Shown here piece by piece: positions 26,246 to 31,397 of a stretch of 31,397 bases of DNA. The translations under genes were made by a program, and so were the position numbers. Origin of the DNA: Burkholderiales bacterium (lineage in GTDB: Bacteria > Pseudomonadota > Gammaproteobacteria > Burkholderiales > Usitatibacteraceae). Every line of letters begins with the position of its first letter. Position 1 is the first letter of the stretch. Where the stretch lies: contig JACMOJ010000012.1 of the NCBI GenBank assembly GCA_014378085.1, positions 1-31,397 of the forward strand, read 5' to 3'. Under the pieces are notes generated by a model that was not told the DNA's origin, searched no databases, and was given only the letters and a program-made list of their open reading frames with translations.

Positions 26246-29053
26246 GTGGCTGAGAGGTTGGCGGAGTCGGGTCTGAGCACAACGACGTCGGCGCGAGGTC
26301 GGGCACTGGCACGTTACGAGATTCTGGCAACGCCGCCTGAGGCGGTATTTGACGATGTCGCACGCCGCGCGGCTGAAGTCCTAAAAGGCGCATACGGCGC
26401 GATTTCGTTTTTTGACGATGCCGCTGACGATGCTGGCGAATGGTTTAAGTCTGCTGTCGGGCTTCCCGGTAAGCGGTTTATACGAGCCGAGTCGTTTTTT
26501 TTACCCTTCGCCGCTGGCGCCTTAGGCGCTGATGGCGGGAGTATGGAGGCGCGCTCGTCAGCGCGCTATTGCATCATTAACGACACCCTATCAGACAAGC
26601 GCACCCGCGATCACGCGTGGGTCGCCAATGCGCCGCATATTTGTTTTTACGCAGGTGTTTTAATTCTTTCGCGAGAGCGCATGCCAATCGGTGTGCTCGC
26701 GGTATTTGATATGTTTGGCCGGGAAATTAAGGCAATTGACCTTGAGGTGCTGGTCAACCTTGCCGACTTAATCACCGCACGCCTCGAAGCGCGTGCGGAA
26801 GTGCGTCGTGAGCGGCGTGAACGTCAAAGGCCCGATAGCGGAAGTTATCCAACTGGGCTGACGAAGCCGCAGATGGAGCCGCAGATCGCCGCAGCGGATG
26901 AACACGTCACCAACCTGGCGCGTGAATTTGCGCAGCTTGAAGAACTGTTAGAGGCCGAGATTGCAACTCGCCAATCGACCGAGGTTCAGTTGCGTGAGGA
27001 AAAGGAATTTTCTGACGCCGTGATCGCCAGCCTGCCTGGTGCCTTTTTCATGTTTGATAAACACGGAAAAATGGTGCGTTGGAACCAGAGTTTTCGCCAA
27101 CATACTGGTTATGCAGAAGACGAAATCGGTGCATTGCGCGCCGTCGAATTTATCGCGCACCACGATCGTGCTCTGGTCGCGGATGCGATTCGCCGGATCC
27201 TAGAGCGCGCCGAAGAAATGACGTTGGAAGTTGATTTGATTACGCGCGACGGGGGAGACGCGCCGTATGTGCTGACCGGGCGGCGCTTGGAAATTGGTGG
27301 CGAACGTTATTGCATCGGCGTTGGCCGCGACATTAGTGAACGGCGGCGTACGGAGGGCGAAATTCGTGATGCCAAAGAGCGACTCGATTTGGCGCTGGAA
27401 GGCTCTAGCCTCGCGCTGTGGGATTGGGACGTCTCGACGAACGAGGTATTTTTTAGCGACGGCTGGGCGGAAATGCTCGGTATCACTCCGGATGGCACGG
27501 GGGGTGCAATTTTGCGTGGCGAGCAAGTTGTTGGCCTCAATCATGTTGAAGATCAACCACGATTTGAAGCGGCGATGTCGAATGCATTGCGCGGCACTAG
27601 TGATGAGTTTACTTGCGACTATCGGGTGCCAGACATCGACGGCAACTGGATCTGGCTACATTCGTCCGGCAAAGTGACCGAACGCGATGCGAGCGGTCGC
27701 GTCCGTCGGATGACCGGCACCATCGCCAACATTACCGCGCGCAAAGCCGCTGAGGAGCGCGTGGAATTTCTGGCGACCCGCGACCCGCTCACGGGCCTGC
27801 CAAACCGCATGCTGCTCAACGACCGGCTTGCGCTAGGATTGGCCAACGCGGCACGCAAAAAAACGCGGCTTGCATTTATGTTCATCGATTTAGATCGGTT
27901 CAAGACGATTAACGATTCACTGGGGCACGACGTCGGTGACGAGCTGCTTAAACGTGTCGCCTCGCGTTTGTCGGCGTGTGTGCGCGCCAGTGACACCGTC
28001 GCTAGGTTAGGCGGTGATGAATTCGCCATCATTTTGGAGAACCTTCCACCCGATGGGCAGGAAGTGCAAAGCATTGCCGAGAAGATGATTTCGTCCCTCG
28101 CCGCCCCGATTCAAGTGGGAGAGCATCAGCTCAATACATCGTGTTCGCTGGGCATTGCGGTCTTTCCAGACGACGGTGGCGACGCGCAAACCATCATGAA
28201 ACACGCTGACGTGGCGATGTATGACGCCAAGGCCAAGGGCCGTAATAATTACCAGTTTTTCTCGCAGGCAATGAATGCGAAAGCCCAAGAGCGGCTGGCG
28301 GTGGAGAATCTGCTGCGCTTAGCGCAACGTAAAAATGAACTGCTTTTGTATTACCAGCCGCGCGTGGGTTTTAAGACCGGTGAAGTGACCGGCGTCGAAG
28401 CATTATTAAGGTGGAATCATCCACAGCTTGGCTTGGTCGCACCGCATCATTTTTTGAGCGTGGCGGAAGACTCCGGGCTGATTGTGCCGATTGGTGAGTG
28501 GGTATTCGAAGAAGCGTTCCGGCAGGTAGCGGAGTGGCAACAGAAATCCGAACGCAGTTTGGCGGTAGCGGTGAATTTATCGGGTGCGCAACTAGTTGAC
28601 GCCAAACGTCTGATGGCCGCCATTGAAGGAGCGCTTAAAAAATCGGGGCTCGACCCGCACGATGTGGAGCTCGAACTCACCGAGAGTATGTTGCTGAAGA
28701 ATAGCGATGAAGCCGCAGCAGTGCTGCAAAGACTTGGTGAATTGGGCGTCGGTATCGCGGTGGATAATTTTGGTACCGGGGTGTCGTCGCTTTCGTATCT
28801 TCGACAGCTGCCGATTGATTCGATCAAGGTAGATTCGAGTTTCGTGCGGGACATCGGCACCGACCCCAACGACGAAGCCATCATCCGCGCCATCATCGCC
28901 ATGACGCATTCGTTAAAGCTCAATGTCGTCGCAGAAGGGGTTGAGCGCGAAGAGCAATATCGCGTGCTGCGTGATTTGGAATGCGACGAATATCAAGGGT
29001 TCTATTTTTCCAAGCCACTGCCGCCGGAGGAGTTTGAGGCGGCGTTTTTGTAG
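26246..29053 (+). CDS. GAF-PAS-PAS-GGDEF-EAL protein (cyclic di-GMP synthesis/hydrolysis)
   Basis: A 935-residue cytoplasmic sensor-effector starting at GTG with AAGGTGA upstream; the first internal Met lies about 100 codons later. Domains: GAF (about 20-190), a short coiled coil (about 215-250), PAS (about 254-370), a second PAS/PAC (about 380-505), GGDEF (about 510-680) and EAL (about 690-930). GGDEF is intact at 589-593 with an inhibitory RxxD site at 580-583 (RASD). The EAL motif is at 718-720 (VEALLRW). AVNLS, ELTES, IKVDSSF and VVAEGVE are present, but the metal-binding DDFGTG is DNFGTG (Asp840, Asn841). It has no membrane span. It may be cotranscribed with the hem genes, 54 bases upstream. 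Confidence 0.95.
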   Translation: MAERLAESGLSTTTSARGRALARYEILATPPEAVFDDVARRAAEVLKGAYGAISFFDDAADDAGEWFKSAVGLPGKRFIRAESFFLPFAAGALGADGGSMEARSSARYCIINDTLSDKRTRDHAWVANAPHICFYAGVLILSRERMPIGVLAVFDMFGREIKAIDLEVLVNLADLITARLEARAEVRRERRERQRPDSGSYPTGLTKPQMEPQIAAADEHVTNLAREFAQLEELLEAEIATRQSTEVQLREEKEFSDAVIASLPGAFFMFDKHGKMVRWNQSFRQHTGYAEDEIGALRAVEFIAHHDRALVADAIRRILERAEEMTLEVDLITRDGGDAPYVLTGRRLEIGGERYCIGVGRDISERRRTEGEIRDAKERLDLALEGSSLALWDWDVSTNEVFFSDGWAEMLGITPDGTGGAILRGEQVVGLNHVEDQPRFEAAMSNALRGTSDEFTCDYRVPDIDGNWIWLHSSGKVTERDASGRVRRMTGTIANITARKAAEERVEFLATRDPLTGLPNRMLLNDRLALGLANAARKKTRLAFMFIDLDRFKTINDSLGHDVGDELLKRVASRLSACVRASDTVARLGGDEFAIILENLPPDGQEVQSIAEKMISSLAAPIQVGEHQLNTSCSLGIAVFPDDGGDAQTIMKHADVAMYDAKAKGRNNYQFFSQAMNAKAQERLAVENLLRLAQRKNELLLYYQPRVGFKTGEVTGVEALLRWNHPQLGLVAPHHFLSVAEDSGLIVPIGEWVFEEAFRQVAEWQQKSERSLAVAVNLSGAQLVDAKRLMAAIEGALKKSGLDPHDVELELTESMLLKNSDEAAAVLQRLGELGVGIAVDNFGTGVSSLSYLRQLPIDSIKVDSSFVRDIGTDPNDEAIIRAIIAMTHSLKLNVVAEGVEREEQYRVLRDLECDEYQGFYFSKPLPPEEFEAAFL

Positions 29054-29151
29054 TGGCGGACGGCTGGGCGTCATTAGCGTCAACTGGCTGGTTTTAGGGA
29101 TCGTAGCGTGGGCAAAGGGCAGCGTGCCCAGCGCCTTCCACTTTCAACCGC

Positions 29152-29181
29152 TTGCAAAATTCACGCTTGATAAATTGTAAT
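29152..29181 (+). promoter_or_regulatory. candidate promoter of the toxin-antitoxin operon
   Basis: TTGCAA (29152-29157) and TGTAAT (29176-29181) with an 18-base spacer resemble -35 and -10 boxes. The -10 lies inside the left arm of the operator palindrome, as expected for a self-repressed toxin-antitoxin operon. Confidence 0.45.
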
Positions 29182-29196
29182 CGGTCGATTACAATT
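29173..29196. promoter_or_regulatory. perfect inverted repeat, likely autoregulatory operator of the toxin-antitoxin locus
   Basis: AATTGTAATCG (29173-29183) and CGATTACAATT (29186-29196) are perfect 11-base arms around GT. The site is 5 bases upstream of the toxin start and overlaps the candidate -10 box. In HigBA-like systems the helix-turn-helix antitoxin binds such a site; that role is inferred from position and symmetry. Confidence 0.7.
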
Positions 29197-29200
29197 GTGC

Positions 29201-29498
29201 ATGTTTACCGTTAGGCGGACTAAAGAATTTGACGCTTGGTTTTCAAGTCTTCGCGATGGCGTGACGCGTGCACGATTAACCGCGTGTTTGAGAAAACGCC
29301 CAGTTGGGTAATCTGGGGGACGTAAAGCCGGTTGAGTCGGGCGTGTATGAAATGAGAGAAGACTTTGGTCCGGGTTGGCGCATGTATTACATTAAGCGCG
29401 GCCGGTTATTGATTGTGATGCTAGGCGGTGGCGATAAGTCCAGCCAAGCTAAGGATATCGCTAGAGCCGTCAAGCTTGCGGCGCAAATCGAGGATTAA
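29201..29498 (+). pseudogene. RelE/HigB-type toxin ('addiction module killer' family), broken by a single-base frameshift
   Basis: ATG at 29201 opens a 36-codon frame (MFTVRRTKEFDAWFSSLRDG..., ending RKRPVG) that stops at TAA 29309-29311. The family continues GNxGDxKPV; exactly this (GNLGDVKPVESGVYEMREDFG, then PGWRMYYIKRG and GGGDKSSQAKDI) is found in the +1 frame, open from 29304 to 29498. Merging the frames at GTTGGGTAAT restores a normal-length (about 98-residue) toxin with no missing residue, so one extra base (a G in GGG, or the T) explains everything. It is an mRNA-interferase-like toxin, followed after 2 bases by its antitoxin. Sequence error or, less likely, +1 recoding at GGG-TAA are the alternatives. 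Confidence 0.8.
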
Positions 29499-29500
29499 CG

Positions 29501-29806
29501 ATGACTAAGAAAATTCGACCTACAGACTTACCCGTATTCGATGCGGCGGAGTACCTCGACAGCGAAGAGGCGGTCGCGGCGTATTTGACTGCAATGATAG
29601 AAGAAGGTGATCCCGCAATGCTGGCCGCAGCGTTGGGAGACATTGCGCGTGCGCGAGGTATGAGTGAAATCGCCAAGGCGTCAGGCCTCACTCGCGAAGC
29701 GCTCTATAAGGCGCTACGTCCGAACGCGCAGCCGCGTTTCGATACCGTCAGCCGCGTTTGTGCGGCACTAGGTGTTCGACTGGTCGCACAGGCGGTTCCT
29801 CATTGA
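29501..29806 (+). CDS. HigA-like antitoxin ('addiction module antidote' family, HTH)
   Basis: A 101-residue protein, MTKKIRPTDLPVFDAAEYLDSEEAVAAYLTAMIEEGDPAMLAAALGDIARARGMSEIAKASGLTREALYKALRPNAQPRFDTVSRVCAALGVRL in outline. The family marks are the DAAEYLxxEExxAxYL start and a helix-turn-helix around MSEIAKASGLTREALYKAL. It should bind and neutralise the upstream toxin and repress the operon through the 29173-29196 palindrome. It is intact and of normal length, while its partner toxin is frameshifted, a state that can persist because antitoxin alone is harmless. Confidence 0.92.
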   Translation: MTKKIRPTDLPVFDAAEYLDSEEAVAAYLTAMIEEGDPAMLAAALGDIARARGMSEIAKASGLTREALYKALRPNAQPRFDTVSRVCAALGVRLVAQAVPH

Positions 29807-29985
29807 ACAAAGCCAAAACGGCCAATTGCGGTGGTTCCCCATCGCCGTCCAGTTCAGTGGTTGTTGTCTGGCGTGACGTAAAACTTGATTCTGTTATAAG
29901 GCCGCATAACTACAACGGCTTTGTGCAAATATATGATTCAATGTGTTTTTCCGTTTCTTCGACACAAGTTGTGCGTCAATCCGAA
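29807..29985. other. non-coding stretch between the antitoxin and the integron end
   Basis: No supported gene. It is richer in A/T than the core genes. GTTAT (29893-29897) and ATAAC (29906-29910) form a short inverted repeat, and TATAAG (29895-29900) with GTGACG (29873-29878) is a weak promoter-like pair pointing towards the cassettes. I looked here for the start of an integrase gene on the minus strand and saw none. Confidence 0.5.
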
Positions 29986-30028
29986 ATGTTGTGGAGACTC
30001 GGGTTGTCGCCATAAATTAAGTTATGCC
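29986..30028 (+). other. attI-like integron insertion site (core GTTATGCC)
   Basis: The stretch ends in CGCCATAAATTAA followed by GTTATGCC (30021-30028), where the first cassette begins. It resembles, from memory, the end of class 1 attI1 (ATGTTATGGAG ... AGTCGCCCTAAAACAAAGTTAGGC): here ATGTTGTGGAG (29986-29996), GTCGCC (30006-30011), an A/T-rich run, then the core. It lacks the paired L boxes of an attC. It could instead be a degenerate attC of a lost cassette. Confidence 0.5.
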
Positions 30029-30617
30029 ACCAAACATGACAGCATGGAGGAATCAACATGTGTAACGATGCCGACGATCCGAATATGCCTTTGAGTTCTC
30101 GATACCGAGAAAAGACTTCGCCAGTTTGGGACATGAGTCAGGAGCGGGTATTCATTGAACAGCTCCTCAACCATCGCTTTAACTTTTTCTTGATCTTGTT
30201 CTCTGTGACTATTGCGGGTGCCGTAAATGTCAAGAGCCAAGGAGCACTCGTTGCAATACTTGCTGTTAGCCTTTTAATCGAATTCCTGTTGATGCTTGTC
30301 CTTGCGCGCTCGCAGCACAAACTTGACTTGATTCTCCTTCAATTTGAGTCAGATAGCTTTCACCCCGTCACGGTCATTAATCGGTTGGCAAAGGGTGACA
30401 GTAAGACTAAGAGTCGCAGACATATTGTTGGGTTATTGATTCCACGGTTATGCTGCGTTCTGCTTCTTGTGGGGTTTTTGGCAGCGGCAACAAACCAATG
30501 GACGGTAACCGACGCATTCTCGTCGGGCCAAACAATTCCAAAGCAATCACCTTCACCATGAATGTGGCATAACTTTTCATTGGTACGGACGCCTGTCGGC
30601 GCCGCACAATTCAGACG
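30022..30617 (+). mobile_element. integron gene cassette 1
   Basis: Bounded by the recombination points G/TT at 30021/30022 and 30617/30618. Its first bases (TTATGCC, with the preceding G) are the exact reverse complement of the R'' core GGCATAAC (30566-30573) of its own attC, the signature of a cassette that was once circular. It holds one gene (30058-30561) on the plus strand with its own GGAGG. Confidence 0.88.
30058..30561 (+). CDS. hypothetical membrane protein, cassette-encoded
   Basis: 167 residues, no recognised family. An N-terminal hydrophilic part of about 40 residues is followed by two closely spaced hydrophobic segments (about 43-60 NFFLILFSVTIAGAV and 67-85 GALVAILAVSLLIEFLLMLVLA), a charged loop (RSQHKLDLILLQFESDSFHP...KTKSRRH) and a third helix (about 128-147 VGLLIPRLCCVLLLVGFLAA). 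It starts at ATG 30058 with GGAGG 8 bases upstream and stops 4 bases before its attC, the usual cassette layout. Function unknown. Confidence 0.82.
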   Translation: MCNDADDPNMPLSSRYREKTSPVWDMSQERVFIEQLLNHRFNFFLILFSVTIAGAVNVKSQGALVAILAVSLLIEFLLMLVLARSQHKLDLILLQFESDSFHPVTVINRLAKGDSKTKSRRHIVGLLIPRLCCVLLLVGFLAAATNQWTVTDAFSSGQTIPKQSPSP

Positions 30618-30624
30618 TTAGAAC
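30566..30624 (+). mobile_element. attC site (59 bases) of cassette 1
   Basis: Runs from the R'' core GGCATAAC (30566-30573) to the R' core GTTAGAAC (30617-30624), exactly 59 bases. Inside, L'' GTACGGACGCC (30583-30593) pairs with GGCGCCGCAC (30598-30607) leaving one extra unpaired base, the extrahelical base integrases use to pick the strand. CAATTCA before the right core is the familiar attC context. Confidence 0.9.
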
Positions 30625-31296
30625 TTATGACACCGGAACGTCTTGCCGCAGCTGAGAAATTCAGTATTGATCTCAATAGGCTTGCCAACGGTGTCGAAGT
30701 CGTCGCCAGCAACCGGAATCGAGCTGCTGGAGCTTCGTTCTCGATTGCAATGGATCATCACCATGCGATTTTCTTCCTGTTGAAGCACACTTTTCACTCA
30801 TCCAGCTTAGCTCTATCGCGGTGCCTGTTCGAAGCCTACCTACGCGGCCTTTGGCTAAAGCACTGTGCAACGGAAGGCCAAGTAGAAGACTTTATCAAGG
30901 GCGGCGAACCGCCGAAAACGATGGTTGCAGAAATTGAAGCTACACCCGCATTTGCCGAGGGGGCTCTATCCCGTATCAAGAAGACGCACTGGAGTGCCAT
31001 GTGCGCCTTCACTCACACAGGGGGTCTCCATCTTCAACGATGGCAAACCCCAGATGCCGTTGAGCCTAATTTTGACGTTGGTGAGCTTGAAGAATGCCTG
31101 AACATGGCAGAACTTTTTGGAGCCATGTCTACACTCGAACTTGTTCAAATGAGCAAGGCGGAAAATAATGGATCGAGCGTCCTAGAACTTGTAAAGACAC
31201 GGTGGCCGTAGTGAGTTCTAACCTGACGGTGCAGCGGACGCGCGATAGCGTCACAGAAATTCAAGCGCACTGTGCTACGCGCTGCTCGCTTCCACG
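30618..31296 (+). mobile_element. integron gene cassette 2
   Basis: From TTAGAAC at 30618 to the G of GTTAAAC at 31296. The start (GTTAGAAC with the preceding G) is the perfect reverse complement of the R'' core GTTCTAAC (31215-31222) of its own attC. It contains one plus-strand gene that begins only 9 bases inside the cassette. Confidence 0.88.
30627..31211 (+). CDS. DUF6988/DUF5677-like hypothetical protein, cassette-encoded
   Basis: A 194-residue soluble, mostly helical protein. Features I associate with DUF5677/DUF6988-type proteins are AMDHHHAIFFLLKHTFHSSSLALSRCLFEAYLRGLWLKHCA (a helix pair ending in an FEAYxRGxWL motif), the following FIKGGEPPK, and a later TGGLHLQRW (conserved His near the end). 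The role of the family is unknown; members occur in integrons and other accessory regions. The start ATG lies 9 bases after the recombination point with no clear Shine-Dalgarno. The stop is 3 bases before the attC. Confidence 0.8.
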   Translation: MTPERLAAAEKFSIDLNRLANGVEVVASNRNRAAGASFSIAMDHHHAIFFLLKHTFHSSSLALSRCLFEAYLRGLWLKHCATEGQVEDFIKGGEPPKTMVAEIEATPAFAEGALSRIKKTHWSAMCAFTHTGGLHLQRWQTPDAVEPNFDVGELEECLNMAELFGAMSTLELVQMSKAENNGSSVLELVKTRWP

Positions 31297-31302
31297 TTAA
31301 AC
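31215..31302 (+). mobile_element. attC site (88 bases) of cassette 2
   Basis: R'' GTTCTAAC at 31215-31222; L'' region GCAGCGGACGCGCG (31231-31244); L' region CGCGCTGCTCGC (31278-31289); R' GTTAAAC at 31296-31302, matching GTTRRRY exactly. The two halves are complementary with a few bulges. Sequence differs from the first attC, as usual for cassettes of different origin. Confidence 0.85.
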
Positions 31303-31323
31303 CGCCGCTTTCGGGAAATTTGT

Positions 31324-31397
31324 ATGACGGCTTTGGGTGGCGGATTCAACCGGTCGATGCAAAGCGGTCATTTGATTCCCGGTTTTGAAAATCGGTA
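31324..31397 (+). CDS. possible start of a third cassette gene, cut by the window end
   Basis: After the core at 31296-31302 a third cassette begins (TTAAACCGCC). ATG at 31324 opens a frame of 24 complete codons (MTALGGGFNRSMQSGHLIPG, then FENR) that runs off the end. No Shine-Dalgarno and no recognisable family. It may be chance, given the short length. Confidence 0.3.
   Translation, partial: MTALGGGFNRSMQSGHLIPGFENR

Noticed and set aside
29201..29498. Programmed +1 frameshift in the toxin gene
   Set aside because: GGG-TAA could in principle allow it, but there is no upstream Shine-Dalgarno-like stimulator and such recoding is not known to me for this family; mutation or read error is simpler.
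29758..30015. 85-codon frame between antitoxin and cassette 1
   Set aside because: Overlaps the antitoxin's 3' end and the attI-like site; no ribosome binding site or family.
29905..30028. attC site of a preceding cassette starting at GCATAAC (29905-29911)
   Set aside because: The ends match but the inner arms do not pair and no L boxes are visible; an attI-like end fits better. Not fully excluded.
1..31397. tRNA or rRNA genes
   Set aside because: I saw no cloverleaf-like or rRNA-like sequence on reading either strand.

Overview
The window looks like a chromosomal contig from a betaproteobacterium, probably Burkholderiales-like but not identifiable to genus. The main clues are the divergent block spoT-rpoZ-gmk-yicC // Ser/Thr kinase-PP2C phosphatase-rph, a DUF3683-type FAD/Fe-S oxidoreductase and a hemC-hemD-hemX-hemY cluster. 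All of these assignments rest on protein motifs and gene order read by eye.

Layout. 1-2846 (minus) is a yicC-gmk-rpoZ-spoT operon. Its spoT carries an in-frame TAA inside the synthetase domain, 108 bases from the window edge. 3072-6354 (plus) holds a Ser/Thr kinase, a PP2C phosphatase, RNase PH and a GNAT acetyltransferase. 6351-9554 (minus) is a tightly packed four-gene set: two 'arsenosugar'-type glycosyltransferases (TIGR04283, TIGR04282), a DUF3047 exported protein and an oxidoreductase of the kind often fused to SelD. 9681-17385 (minus) holds a DUF547 protein, a 544-residue protein of unknown function, a HIT-family protein and a 1545-residue lipoprotein with Asp-box propellers, a Calx-beta domain and FG-GAP repeats. 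17605-21579 (minus) is the giant FAD/Fe-S oxidoreductase. A divergent gap of 433 bases then leads into hemC-hemD-hemX-hemY and a GAF-PAS-PAS-GGDEF-EAL protein on the plus strand.

The right end is accessory. A HigBA-type toxin-antitoxin locus has an intact antitoxin, a perfect operator palindrome and a toxin broken by a single-base frameshift. It is followed by an integron cassette array: an attI-like end (core 30021-30028), one complete cassette with a three-helix membrane protein, a 59-base attC, a second complete cassette with a DUF6988/DUF5677-like protein, an 88-base attC and the start of a third cassette. Each complete cassette's first bases are the exact reverse complement of its own attC R'' core, which is the expected signature of a circularised cassette. 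No integrase gene is present in the window.

Other unexplained structure: a 66-base near-perfect palindrome upstream of hemC lies between two oppositely oriented arrays of 10-base repeats. Short tandem duplications of different sequence sit at three junctions of the hem operon. The last 26 bases of the DUF3683 gene plus 9 bases beyond it are duplicated 124 bases away, around a REP-like hairpin.
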